Position numbers and translations under genes: made by a program. DNA of 64,000 nucleotides from contig CAZMMX010000003.1 of the NCBI GenBank assembly GCA_964567485.1, positions 93,580-157,579 of the forward strand, given 5' to 3'. Each line of letters begins with the position of its first letter. The stretch's first letter is position 1. Source of the stretch: UBA1413 sp964567485. GTDB lineage: Bacteria > Bacteroidota > Bacteroidia > Bacteroidales > Prolixibacteraceae. The notes beneath the pieces were generated by a model. That model worked only from the letters and a program-made list of their open reading frames with translations, made no database searches and had not been told where the DNA came from. Shown here in pieces: positions 17,012-25,295 of this stretch.

Positions 17012-18223
17012 TCACCGTGCCAGCCATAGTTCGGGATCCAGCTTCTGGCTCTCCTTCCAGATCTGGAACTTGAGAATCGTTTTGTTGCCGTCGTTGGTAT
17101 CGGTGTAAACAGTCCCCAGTTTCTGGCGTATGGAAACGGCATCTCCCTTTCTGACCACCACATTGACCAGGTTCGAATAGACGGTCAGGTATTGTCCGTG
17201 ACGGATGATCACCGCCATATTACCGCCGGTGATGGCAAAGACGCGGCTCACCTCTCCCTTAAAGACGGCACGGGCCTGGGCTCCCGCTTCCGTGGTAATA
17301 TTGACCCCGTTATTGTTCACGGTGACGTTCGACAGCACCGGATGGGTATGAACCCCGAATTTCTCGGTGATCACACCCCGTTCCACCGGCCAGGGAATTC
17401 GCCGCTTATTCTGTTCAAAATCACTCCCCGCCAGTTTCTGCTCGGGAGTCATCCCCACTTCCCCCTCTTTTCCCGGTTTTGCCAGTTTCCGGGCTTCTTC
17501 CTCGATGATCCGCTGGATTTCCCGTTCCAGCTGCTGCTCAATGCGCCGCTGCTGGGCCAGCTTGTTACGCAGGCTGTTTTTCTGCTTCTGCAACTCCTTG
17601 GCAACGCTATTCTGCCGGTTTTTCTGATCGGCCAATCGGCGCCGTTCCGCCTCCTGCTGCGACATCACCGAGGATCGGGCCTGCTGCTGATTCTCAAGAT
17701 CCATTTTCTTTTTCGTCAAAATAGACTGGATCGATTGGATGGTCTCGGCCTGCCGGCGCCGGAAATCGGTATATTGCCGCACATAGGCAAAACGACGGTA
17801 GGCCTGATTAAAATTATCGGCCGAAAGGAAAAAAAGCAGCTTGTCGTAAGCACGACGGTTTTTCCAGGCAAACCTCACCATCAGGGCATACTCCTCTCTG
17901 ATTTTTTCCAGGTCGGAAGTGAGCATCTCCACCACCGTGGAATTATCGTTAATCAGCGACTGCAATAGCGACACCTCGGAAGCCATGGTCGTGATCAACT
18001 GGTTTCGCTGTTCTATCTGACTGTTGAGGAGCCTCAGCTTACCCAGGGTGGCCTTCTGATTCTGGTCCACCTTTCCCAGGAGCTCATTGGTGTAACGGAT
18101 CTCCTCGGCGGCCGATTCCTTCTTTTTGCGCAACTCATCAAGCGACTGTCCCCGGGCCTCCGGCAGAAGCACCATCAGGAAAAGCACCATCAAAAACAGC
18201 GGAATTTCTCGTATTATCCCCAT
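17012..18223 (-). CDS. EnvC-like murein hydrolase activator (degenerate LytM domain)
   Basis: A 403-aa periplasmic protein with signal peptide (about 1-25), a long coiled coil (about 26-255, rich in K, E, Q and R) and a C-terminal LytM/M23-type domain from about 280. The domain lacks the zinc ligands: HTHPVLSN (His294) is followed by NNNGVNI where active enzymes have HxGxD, and the HxH motif is replaced by KFQIW. This matches EnvC, which activates cell-wall amidases during division rather than cutting peptidoglycan itself. It is the last gene of the dut-TPR-DUF4292 cluster, only 4 bp after the DUF4292 gene. Confidence 0.85.
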   Translation of the reverse strand: MGIIREIPLFLMVLFLMVLLPEARGQSLDELRKKKESAAEEIRYTNELLGKVDQNQKATLGKLRLLNSQIEQRNQLITTMASEVSLLQSLINDNSTVVEMLTSDLEKIREEYALMVRFAWKNRRAYDKLLFFLSADNFNQAYRRFAYVRQYTDFRRRQAETIQSIQSILTKKKMDLENQQQARSSVMSQQEAERRRLADQKNRQNSVAKELQKQKNSLRNKLAQQRRIEQQLEREIQRIIEEEARKLAKPGKEGEVGMTPEQKLAGSDFEQNKRRIPWPVERGVITEKFGVHTHPVLSNVTVNNNGVNITTEAGAQARAVFKGEVSRVFAITGGNMAVIIRHGQYLTVYSNLVNVVVRKGDAVSIRQKLGTVYTDTNDGNKTILKFQIWKESQKLDPELWLAR

Positions 18224-18227
18224 GCCC

Positions 18228-19109
18228 CTAATTTAAGGAAACCCTTTGATATTTCTCAGGAATCTTCAGGGGAACAAATTCACTGTTCTCTGTTGAAAAC
18301 CCGCTCATTCTTGCGCTCAGGGCCATGCGGCTCTCAGGAGATGTAACCTCCAGGTCGAGGGCTGCCGGATAATACTTCCCGCCGATCTGTTCATAATCGC
18401 CGAATCTCATTTCGGCCACCCGGGGTGTGAGCTTATCTTCAAGCCTCATTTTTCTGATCACCACCAGGTCGGGATCAAAGAAAAAGGTCTGCACCACCCT
18501 GGGTTCCTCTTCCCCGAGACGTTTCATGGTCCTTTCGGCGCGTTCCTCCCTGCCTTTTTCCTGCAGGCGGGTCAGTTTTTCCTGCTCCTGGGGTTCCAGA
18601 ACATACATTCCCTCCTCGATACGTGTGGAGTATTCGCGCAGTTCGCGGGTGTTGTCAAAAAGAGAGAAAATATTTGCGGAGATAATGGCCTGGACACTCT
18701 GGAAGTCGATAGGGAGTCCCAGTATACGGCTGAAAGGTTCATATCCGCCGGCATACCACGACCTGTCGAAATAGTTGACATAGGTGACGCTGTCGGGGGT
18801 GAGCCATACCCGTGCCACCAGAAGGTTGAGCTTGGAGACCGAAAAAAGGAGCGACTCTCCCCTGATGGCCTCGAGGCCCGCACGGAAGGTGGTCCGGGTC
18901 TCCCCGTTATCTACCTGAATATTGATTTTCCGGATGCTGAAATGATGGTAGGTAAAACTGTTGTCGAGGGCCTTTTTATACAACCTGACGGCACTGACAG
19001 GCCTGATTCTTTCCTCAGGAAGCTTCTCCGCGGTCTTGCAGGAATGGAATAACCCGGCAACGACCATCACCAACAGGGAAATAAGCAGAAAAGGGCGGTG
19101 GTGGGCCAT
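18228..19109 (-). CDS. DUF4292 lipoprotein (LolB-like)
   Basis: A 293-aa lipoprotein; the signal peptide ends at the lipobox GLFHSC-K. The mature protein has the pattern of DUF4292 proteins: long beta-strands such as FSIRKINIQVDNGETRTTFRA-type segments and VWLTPDSVTYVNYFDRSWY. A charged linker (about 195-215) splits the sheet region. The fold is thought to be related to LolA/LolB, so a role in lipoprotein or lipid handling at the outer membrane is plausible but not shown. It lies between the TPR lipoprotein and envC in a Bacteroidota-typical cluster with very short gaps (6 and 4 bp). Confidence 0.85.
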   Translation of the reverse strand: MAHHRPFLLISLLVMVVAGLFHSCKTAEKLPEERIRPVSAVRLYKKALDNSFTYHHFSIRKINIQVDNGETRTTFRAGLEAIRGESLLFSVSKLNLLVARVWLTPDSVTYVNYFDRSWYAGGYEPFSRILGLPIDFQSVQAIISANIFSLFDNTRELREYSTRIEEGMYVLEPQEQEKLTRLQEKGREERAERTMKRLGEEEPRVVQTFFFDPDLVVIRKMRLEDKLTPRVAEMRFGDYEQIGGKYYPAALDLEVTSPESRMALSARMSGFSTENSEFVPLKIPEKYQRVSLN

Positions 19110-19115
19110 GGTCCG

Positions 19116-20864
19116 TTATTCTTCTATGAATCTTTTCTCTTTGATTTTCTGTTTCAGGGTGGGCGATTCCGACCCCCACTCCAGCGCTTTCTCCCAGTTT
19201 TTGAGAGCTTCTTCTGTATGTCCCATCATGATCAGAATATCGCCGTAATGCTCAATAAGGGTGGCATTCTGTTCTTCGGAGTGGGACAGGGCGGTTTCCA
19301 TGTAAAACCGTGCCAGGGCGTAGCTTTTCTTTTTGAAGAGCACCCAGGCATAGGTATCGAGGTAGGTCGCGTTATCGGGAAAGCGTTCGATGACGCGGCC
19401 GCTCAACCTTTCGGCCTTTTCCAGCTCCCTGTTGGCCAGAGAGAGGTAATAGGCATAATTGTTCATGGCGATAAAGTTCTCGGGGTCGAGGGTCAGGGCC
19501 TGATCGAAGAGGGCAAAAGCTTCGTCGGGCTTATTCAGTTTGTAGAGGGCCTCACCCTTGAGGAAAACCATCTGTCCCTGCAGGAACTTATTATCGACTA
19601 CGTAGGTCAGTCCCTCTTCCACGATGCCGGCGGCATCGTCATAGCGGCTCAGCTGAAGGGCGCCGATGGCCTGAAAGAAGTAAAACTGCGCCTGGTTGGG
19701 GTAGAGGTCCAGGGCACGCCGCCCGTGGTCGTACAAAGCCTGCCAGTCCTGCAGGTCATTATCGAGATAAAGGATCTGCTCCCATATGGCAAAATCGCTC
19801 ACTCCGCTATCGATCACTTTAAGCAGCTGATCGCGGGCTTCCCGGGGGCGTTCATTGCGGATGAGGTACTCGGCAAAGAGGGAGGTGATCCGGTAATCGT
19901 CGGGGTGTTTTTCGGTCAGAAGGATGATCAGCTCCTCATTCTGTTCCGGACGAAGGGGCATTTCGGCATTTGGCCCGGTATGAAGGAGGTAGAGCTGTAG
20001 TTTGGTATCCAGGTCAACCCCGTCGCTTTTAAAGCCGTCGAGGGTATAATTCCAGGCCCTGGCGGTATCGCCACCGGCCAGGTAAAAAGAGGCCAGTGAG
20101 AAATTGACAAAACCGTTGGCGGGGTCGAGTTCCAGGATTTTCAGGTAGTTTTTGAGGGCGTTATCGCGGTCGCCCTGTTCCTTGTAGAGGTCGGCCAGTA
20201 ATCCGTAATAGCGGGTATCGGAGGGATTGGAGGCGATCAGGCGCTGCACTTCCGCGAAAGCCTCCTTCACCCGGCCGGCCTCCATGAGCAGATCCTGACG
20301 GGCCATGGAAATCTGGTCGTTGATGCCACTCTTTTTCTCCAGGTCCCCGAAAGCCTTCAGGGCTTCGTCCACCTTTTTGGCCCTGCCCAGCTCCATGGCT
20401 TTCATGTAGAGGTACTCCTCGCGATCGGGTTCCATTTTCGAAAGCTGATCGAATAGCCCGGCAGCTTCGGCGCTCTTGCCCGTCTGCTGGTAAATGCGGG
20501 CCAGCAGCAACTTGTACCACTTATTCTCCGAATTGACCGATATGGCCTTTTCCAGAAGCAGGGAAGCACTGGTGAGGTCGTTGTTCATCAGATGCAGGTT
20601 GGCCAGCTCGTACATGGCGGCAGAAGAGTTGGGATCGATTTCGAGACACGCCGATAACAAGGAGACCGCCTTCTGGGGATTGCCCACCATTTTCTGTTTC
20701 AACGCCTCGATAAAGAGATACTCGAGCTCTTTATTCTTCTCTCCGGAAAGCGGGAGTTGCGGAGTACCCCCTTGTGGCACTTCCACCGAAGCCTTTCGCG
20801 GGGCAGAACAGGAAACGGCCATTCCTGACAACAGAATGATTATCCAGATAAATTTTGTCTTCAT
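19116..20864 (-). CDS. TPR-repeat lipoprotein
   Basis: A 582-aa lipoprotein. The chosen start (ATG at 20864) gives MKTKFIWIIILLSGMAVSCS, a clean lipoprotein signal, and has GGTGAAG just upstream. The longer reading frame from 20939 overlaps the end of dut and adds 25 residues ahead of the signal, so it is rejected. The mature protein is almost entirely tetratricopeptide repeats (for example A.YELANLHLMNNDLTSA and GLLADLYKEQGDRDNALKN). It should act as a protein-protein scaffold at the inner face of the outer membrane or periplasm. It lies in the dut operon, upstream of DUF4292 and envC, suggesting a role in envelope assembly. Confidence 0.87.
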   Translation of the reverse strand: MKTKFIWIIILLSGMAVSCSAPRKASVEVPQGGTPQLPLSGEKNKELEYLFIEALKQKMVGNPQKAVSLLSACLEIDPNSSAAMYELANLHLMNNDLTSASLLLEKAISVNSENKWYKLLLARIYQQTGKSAEAAGLFDQLSKMEPDREEYLYMKAMELGRAKKVDEALKAFGDLEKKSGINDQISMARQDLLMEAGRVKEAFAEVQRLIASNPSDTRYYGLLADLYKEQGDRDNALKNYLKILELDPANGFVNFSLASFYLAGGDTARAWNYTLDGFKSDGVDLDTKLQLYLLHTGPNAEMPLRPEQNEELIILLTEKHPDDYRITSLFAEYLIRNERPREARDQLLKVIDSGVSDFAIWEQILYLDNDLQDWQALYDHGRRALDLYPNQAQFYFFQAIGALQLSRYDDAAGIVEEGLTYVVDNKFLQGQMVFLKGEALYKLNKPDEAFALFDQALTLDPENFIAMNNYAYYLSLANRELEKAERLSGRVIERFPDNATYLDTYAWVLFKKKSYALARFYMETALSHSEEQNATLIEHYGDILIMMGHTEEALKNWEKALEWGSESPTLKQKIKEKRFIEE

Positions 20865-20901
20865 TTCTTCACCTTTTTCCGGAACGGCCGGAATCTCATT
20901 T

Positions 20902-21336
20902 TCAATTTTTCCCGGTATGGCCGAATCCTCCCTCACCACGGATGGTGGGTTCCAACTGATGGGTCAGCTGCCATTCCACCCGGGCATGAGAGGCCACCAC
21001 CATCTGGCAAATACGGTCCCCGTTACGCACGGTGAACTCCTCGGAAGAGAGGTTGACCAGGATCACACAGATCTCACCCCGGTAGTCAGCGTCAATGGTT
21101 CCGGGAGTGTTCAGCACGGTAATGCCCTTCTTAAGGGCCAGGCCGCTGCGGGGTCTGATCTGTGCCTCATACCCCTCGGGGATTTCCACATATAATCCGG
21201 TAGGGATCAGCTTTCTCTCCAGAGGTTTCAACACCACCTCCTCTTCCAGAAACGCCCTCAGATCCATTCCTGCCGAAAGAGGAGTACTGTAGGCCGGCAA
21301 AACATTGCCCGACCGGTTGACGATCTTAACTTCCAT
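20902..21336 (-). CDS. dut: dUTP diphosphatase
   Basis: Cytosolic trimeric enzyme hydrolysing dUTP to dUMP, preventing uracil entry into DNA. The 144-aa protein shows all five family motifs: AGMDLRA (motif 1), RPRSGLALKKG (motif 2), GTIDADYRGE (motif 3), GDRICQMV (motif 4) and the glycine-rich C-terminal GEGGFGHTG (motif 5) that closes over the substrate. It is first in the cluster with the TPR, DUF4292 and envC genes, an arrangement widely kept in Bacteroidota although dut has no obvious envelope role. Confidence 0.95.
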   Translation of the reverse strand: MEVKIVNRSGNVLPAYSTPLSAGMDLRAFLEEEVVLKPLERKLIPTGLYVEIPEGYEAQIRPRSGLALKKGITVLNTPGTIDADYRGEICVILVNLSSEEFTVRNGDRICQMVVASHARVEWQLTHQLEPTIRGEGGFGHTGKN

Positions 21337-21356
21337 AGAATCATCCGTAAAAGGCG

Positions 21357-21364
21357 CAAATATA
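21357..21364 (-). promoter_or_regulatory. -7 element for the dut-TPR-DUF4292-envC cluster
   Basis: The minus strand reads TATATTTG, an exact TAnnTTTG match, about 21 nt upstream of the dut ATG. Confidence 0.55.
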
Positions 21365-21474
21365 GGGAAATCACCAGAAATCAGGGAGGCTTTAACAATT
21401 ATTATAGGTGAGGTGGATGGATGACCTTGCCGGGGAATTTCCTATTTTTACACCATCTCCCTGATAAAATAACC

Positions 21475-22275
21475 ATGCCGGGTACCATTTTTGATATCAA
21501 GTGTTTTGCCGTGCACGACGGACCGGGAATACGGACCACGGTCTTCCTGAAGGGGTGTCCCCTTCAATGCCGCTGGTGCCACAATCCGGAGGGCCGGGAT
21601 CCTGAACCCTGCTGTACCGAACGGAAAATTCCCTTTGACGGCCGGGAGTTCAGCGAGGAGGAGGTCACCGGGCGGCGGGTGACCTGCGGGGAGGTGATGG
21701 CAGAAGTCCTCAAAGAACGGCTGATCATGGAAGAGAGTGGCGGCGGGGTGACCTTCTCGGGAGGAGAGCCCCTGATGCAGGCGGCTTTTCTGGCCGAACT
21801 GCTGACGGCCTGCAGGGAGGAGGGATTCCATACCGCCGTGGACACCTCGGGCTATGCCGTCCGTAGCGACCTGGCCACCGTCGCCCCTCTGACCTCCCTT
21901 TTCCTTTACGACCTCAAGGTGATCGACGAAGGAATCCACCGCCGCACCACAGGACTCTCCAATGCCATGATCCTGGCCAACTTCAGGTGGCTGGCAGACC
22001 AGGGCTATACCATGAGGGTGAGGATTCCCCTGATCAGGGAGATCTCGGCGACCCCCAAAAATATCAGGGAAACCCTGGATTTTCTGGCACCTCATGCCGG
22101 GGTAATCGATCAGGTAGACCTGCTTCCCTATCATCGCACCGGAGTCCACAAATACCAGAAGCTCGGCATCCGTTGCGACATGCCGGCGTCAGAAGCAGAA
22201 CCTTCGGCGCACGAGGTGGAGGAGATCGCCACCCTCTTCCGGGAGAAAGGCTTCAGGGTCAAAACAGGAGGCTAG
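21475..22275 (+). CDS. Glycyl radical enzyme activase (radical SAM)
   Basis: Uses a [4Fe-4S] cluster and S-adenosylmethionine to put the glycyl radical on its partner, encoded next. The radical SAM motif is Cys28-x3-Cys32-x2-Cys35 (KGCPLQCRWCHNPEG), preceded by the HDGPGIRTTVFLKG signature; FSGGEPLMQ is the GGE SAM-binding motif. The usual insert with two extra ferredoxin-type clusters is absent, leaving a 266-aa PflA-sized enzyme. I prefer the ATG at 21475 over 21421, because a promoter-like TATTTTTA at 21443-21450 lies inside the longer frame and family homology begins at 21475. The GRE gene starts 50 bp later. Confidence 0.9.
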   Translation: MPGTIFDIKCFAVHDGPGIRTTVFLKGCPLQCRWCHNPEGRDPEPCCTERKIPFDGREFSEEEVTGRRVTCGEVMAEVLKERLIMEESGGGVTFSGGEPLMQAAFLAELLTACREEGFHTAVDTSGYAVRSDLATVAPLTSLFLYDLKVIDEGIHRRTTGLSNAMILANFRWLADQGYTMRVRIPLIREISATPKNIRETLDFLAPHAGVIDQVDLLPYHRTGVHKYQKLGIRCDMPASEAEPSAHEVEEIATLFREKGFRVKTGG

Positions 22276-22325
22276 CTCCGGGAATAACTTACATAAAATC
22301 AAAATAGCATAAAACTGACATCCCT

Positions 22326-24692
22326 ATGATGACGCCAAGGATTAAGAGACTGAGGGAAGAGAGTTTGCAGGCAGAGCCGCGCATTTCGGCAGAGCGGGGA
22401 TTGTTGGTCACCCGGTTTTACCGTGACCACCTCTCTTTCGGCGAATCGGTACCGGTGCAGCGGGCCCATGCCTTCCGTTACATTTTGGAGAACAAGGAGA
22501 TATGCATCAACGACGGGGAGCTGATCGTTGGGGAGAGGGGGCCGGCACCCAAGGCGACGCCCACTTATCCCGAAATCAACGTGCACTCCCCCGAAGACCT
22601 GGAGATCCTGAACAGCCGTGAGAAGGTGTGGTTCCGGGTCGATGAGGCCACCCGTAAGGCTTTCGAAGAGGAGATCATTCCCTTCTGGAAGGGGCGGTCA
22701 AACCGTGACAGGATCATGGCAGCCATGGCTCCGGAGTGGAAGGAGGCCTATGATGCGGGTATTTTCACGGAATTCATGGAGCAGAGGGCTCCCGGGCATA
22801 CCGTTGCCGGAGGCAAGATATACCGCAAGGGGATGGTCGACATCATCGATGATATCGACCAGGCCCTGGCGGCCCTCGATTTCGGCAAGGAGGGAAATGC
22901 CTATTTGCGGCATGAGGAGCTGAAGGCCATGCGCATTGCCGCGGAAGCCCTGATCATGTATGCCGGGCGCCACGCCGTATGCCTTGAGGAGCGGGCCACC
23001 GGGGAAAGCGATCCAGCACGGGCCCGGGAGCTCATGCGTATGGCTGCGATCTGCCGCAGGGTACCCGCCCACGCCCCGGAAACCTTCCACGAAGCCCTCC
23101 AGTATTACTGGTTTGTCCACCTGGGCGTTATCACCGAACTCAACCCGTGGGACAGCTTCAATCCCGGGCGCCTCGACCAGCACCTGGCCCCCTTTTATGA
23201 GAAGGAGGTGAGCCGGGGAACCCTCACCCACGAAGAGGCCACAGAACTGCTCCAGTCGTTCTGGATCAAATTCAACAACCACCCGGCCCCCCCAAAAGTG
23301 GGGATCACCGCCCTCGAAAGCAATACCTATACCGATTTTGCGCTCATCAATGTGGGAGGAGTCAGGGAAGACGGCTCCGACGGGGTGAACGAAATGAGCT
23401 ATATGCTCCTCGACGTGATCGAGGAGATGCGCTTGCTGCAACCCAGCTCTATGGTCCAGCTGAGTAAGAAAAACCCCGATCGTTTTATCGACAGGGCCAT
23501 GAAAATCATCAAAACCGGGTTCGGGCAGCCGTCGGTTTTTAACACCGACGCCATCATCCAGGAGCTTACGCGCCAGGGCAAGGATATTGCCGATGCCCGC
23601 AACGGAGGAGCCAGCGGATGCGTGGAGAGCGGCGCCTTCGGCACCGAGAGCTATATCCTCACAGGCTATTTCAACCTTCCCAAGATCCTGGAACTTACCC
23701 TGCACAACGGAAGAGACCCCCGCACAGGAAAACAGACCGGCCTGGCCACCGGCGACCCTGGAAGCTTTACCACCTTCGGGGAGCTGCTGGAGGCTTTCCG
23801 GAAGCAGGTGAACCATTTCGTGGCCCTCAAGGTGAGGGGAAGTAACATCATCGAATCGATTTTCATGGAACATGTTCCCACGCCGTTTCTCTCTCTTATC
23901 ATTGACGATTGTGTGGCTCGCGGTATCGATTACATCAGCGGGGGAGCCCGTTACAACACCAATTACATCCAGGGGGTGGGTCTGGGAACCGTCACCGACA
24001 GCCTCACCGCCCTCAAAAAGGCAGTATTTGAGGAGCAGGAGCTTTCCCTGCCGGGGTTCCTGGCCATCCTCGACGCCGACTTCGAAGGGCATGAGGAGTG
24101 GCGGTACCGGTTGGTATACAAGATGCCCAAATATGGAAACGACGACCCGGAAGCCGACCGGCAGTTGTCTGACGTGTTTGAGATTTACTACCAGGCGGTG
24201 AACGGCCACAGCTCCCCACGGGGTGCCGCCTACCGGATCAACCTGCTGCCGACCACCTGCCACATCTACTTCGGGAGTGTTCTGGGGGCCAGTGCCGACG
24301 GGAGAAAAGCCAGACAACCGGTCTCCGAGGGGATTTCACCCGTCCAGGGTGCCGACACCCGGGGTCCCTCGGCAGTCATCCGCTCAGCAGCCAAAATCGA
24401 CCACCTCCGCACCGGAGGAACCCTGCTGAACCAGAAATTCTCACCTTCCTTCTTCTATGACGACGACTCCGTCAGAAAGGTCTCCTCCCTGGTGCGGAGC
24501 TATTTCAGGATGGACGGCCACCATATCCAGTTCAATGTGGTCGATGCCGCCACCCTGCGCGATGCCCGGAAACACCCGGAAAAATACCGCGACCTCATCG
24601 TCAGGGTGGCCGGCTACAGCGATTATTTCAACGACCTGGGAGAGGAGCTCCAGGAGGAGATCATCCAACGTACCGAACACGGGACCCTTTGA
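22326..24692 (+). CDS. hypD: Glycyl radical enzyme, probable trans-4-hydroxy-L-proline dehydratase (HypD)
   Basis: A 788-aa pyruvate formate-lyase superfamily enzyme. The glycyl radical loop RVAGYSDYF has Gly763; the active-site Cys-x-Glu is Gly431-Cys432-Val-Glu434 within GGASGCVESGAF. The C-x-E pair marks the dehydratase/lyase branch and excludes PFL (CC) and decarboxylases. Length, the ASGCVE motif context and the residue numbers are very close to those I recall for clostridial HypD (Cys434/Glu436), which dehydrates hydroxyproline to pyrroline-5-carboxylate. Glycerol or propanediol dehydratase is the alternative. No proC lies beside it. The enzyme works only without oxygen and needs the activase just upstream. 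Confidence 0.75.
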   Translation: MMTPRIKRLREESLQAEPRISAERGLLVTRFYRDHLSFGESVPVQRAHAFRYILENKEICINDGELIVGERGPAPKATPTYPEINVHSPEDLEILNSREKVWFRVDEATRKAFEEEIIPFWKGRSNRDRIMAAMAPEWKEAYDAGIFTEFMEQRAPGHTVAGGKIYRKGMVDIIDDIDQALAALDFGKEGNAYLRHEELKAMRIAAEALIMYAGRHAVCLEERATGESDPARARELMRMAAICRRVPAHAPETFHEALQYYWFVHLGVITELNPWDSFNPGRLDQHLAPFYEKEVSRGTLTHEEATELLQSFWIKFNNHPAPPKVGITALESNTYTDFALINVGGVREDGSDGVNEMSYMLLDVIEEMRLLQPSSMVQLSKKNPDRFIDRAMKIIKTGFGQPSVFNTDAIIQELTRQGKDIADARNGGASGCVESGAFGTESYILTGYFNLPKILELTLHNGRDPRTGKQTGLATGDPGSFTTFGELLEAFRKQVNHFVALKVRGSNIIESIFMEHVPTPFLSLIIDDCVARGIDYISGGARYNTNYIQGVGLGTVTDSLTALKKAVFEEQELSLPGFLAILDADFEGHEEWRYRLVYKMPKYGNDDPEADRQLSDVFEIYYQAVNGHSSPRGAAYRINLLPTTCHIYFGSVLGASADGRKARQPVSEGISPVQGADTRGPSAVIRSAAKIDHLRTGGTLLNQKFSPSFFYDDDSVRKVSSLVRSYFRMDGHHIQFNVVDAATLRDARKHPEKYRDLIVRVAGYSDYFNDLGEELQEEIIQRTEHGTL

Positions 24693-24744
24693 TTCCGAGC
24701 GGGAAATTCCTGCCAGAATCACTATGTTTGCACAAATTTTCCGC

Positions 24745-25293
24745 ATGAAGCTTTTTTTCCGGATGACTCTCCTGCTGCTCGTTCCCCTGACGGCCTCTGC
24801 CGTCAACGTCAAGGGGCCCGACGGTTATGCCGTCGCGGGGATACTCCTGACCCTGGCCATTCCCACAGGTATCTATTTTTTTGTGAACTGGCTCCGTAAC
24901 CGGGGGAAGACACCCACCGGAAAACAAAAGCGATACAACAGAAAAAAATATACCGTCGTACTCGAAAAAAACAGGCTCTATTACCCCGATTACCTGATTC
25001 TCAAGGTGACCAACAGCGGAAATGCCGATCTTGACCTCGACCGTCCTCTGTTGACATTCAGCAATATATGGCTGAAAAGGAATTTCCGGCTCAAGGGGAC
25101 CAACAGTTACCACTTTTACCCGTTACTCCTGGAACCGGGGAAGACCCATGAACTCACCATTGACCTGACCCCCTTTTATCGTCACGACAAGAGACTGAAA
25201 GGATTTCCCAGAGTGACGGTCACGGTGAATGAAGTGGGCAGCACCCGCGGAGTCTCCCAAAGTGTAATGCTCCGAAAAACCCTGTTGCGTTAA
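24745..25293 (+). CDS. Small exported membrane-anchored protein, function unknown
   Basis: Unrecognised protein. From the ATG at 24745 it is 182 aa: signal peptide (MKLFFRMTLLLLVPLTASA), a second hydrophobic segment at about 30-50 (AGILLTLAIPTGIYFFVNWL), a basic stretch RNRGKTPTGKQKRYNRKKY, then a beta-rich domain of about 110 residues. An upstream ATG at 24724 overlaps TATGTTTG (24723-24730), which looks like a -7 element, so 24745 is preferred. It starts 52 bp after the GRE and ends 2 bp before the pullulanase, so it is translationally coupled to that gene. Confidence 0.6.
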   Translation: MKLFFRMTLLLLVPLTASAVNVKGPDGYAVAGILLTLAIPTGIYFFVNWLRNRGKTPTGKQKRYNRKKYTVVLEKNRLYYPDYLILKVTNSGNADLDLDRPLLTFSNIWLKRNFRLKGTNSYHFYPLLLEPGKTHELTIDLTPFYRHDKRLKGFPRVTVTVNEVGSTRGVSQSVMLRKTLLR

Positions 25294-25295
25294 CC

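Noticed and set aside
22698..24317. 539-aa open frame antisense to the glycyl radical enzyme gene
   Set aside because: Fully inside a gene with verified active-site motifs; composition typical of antisense frames.
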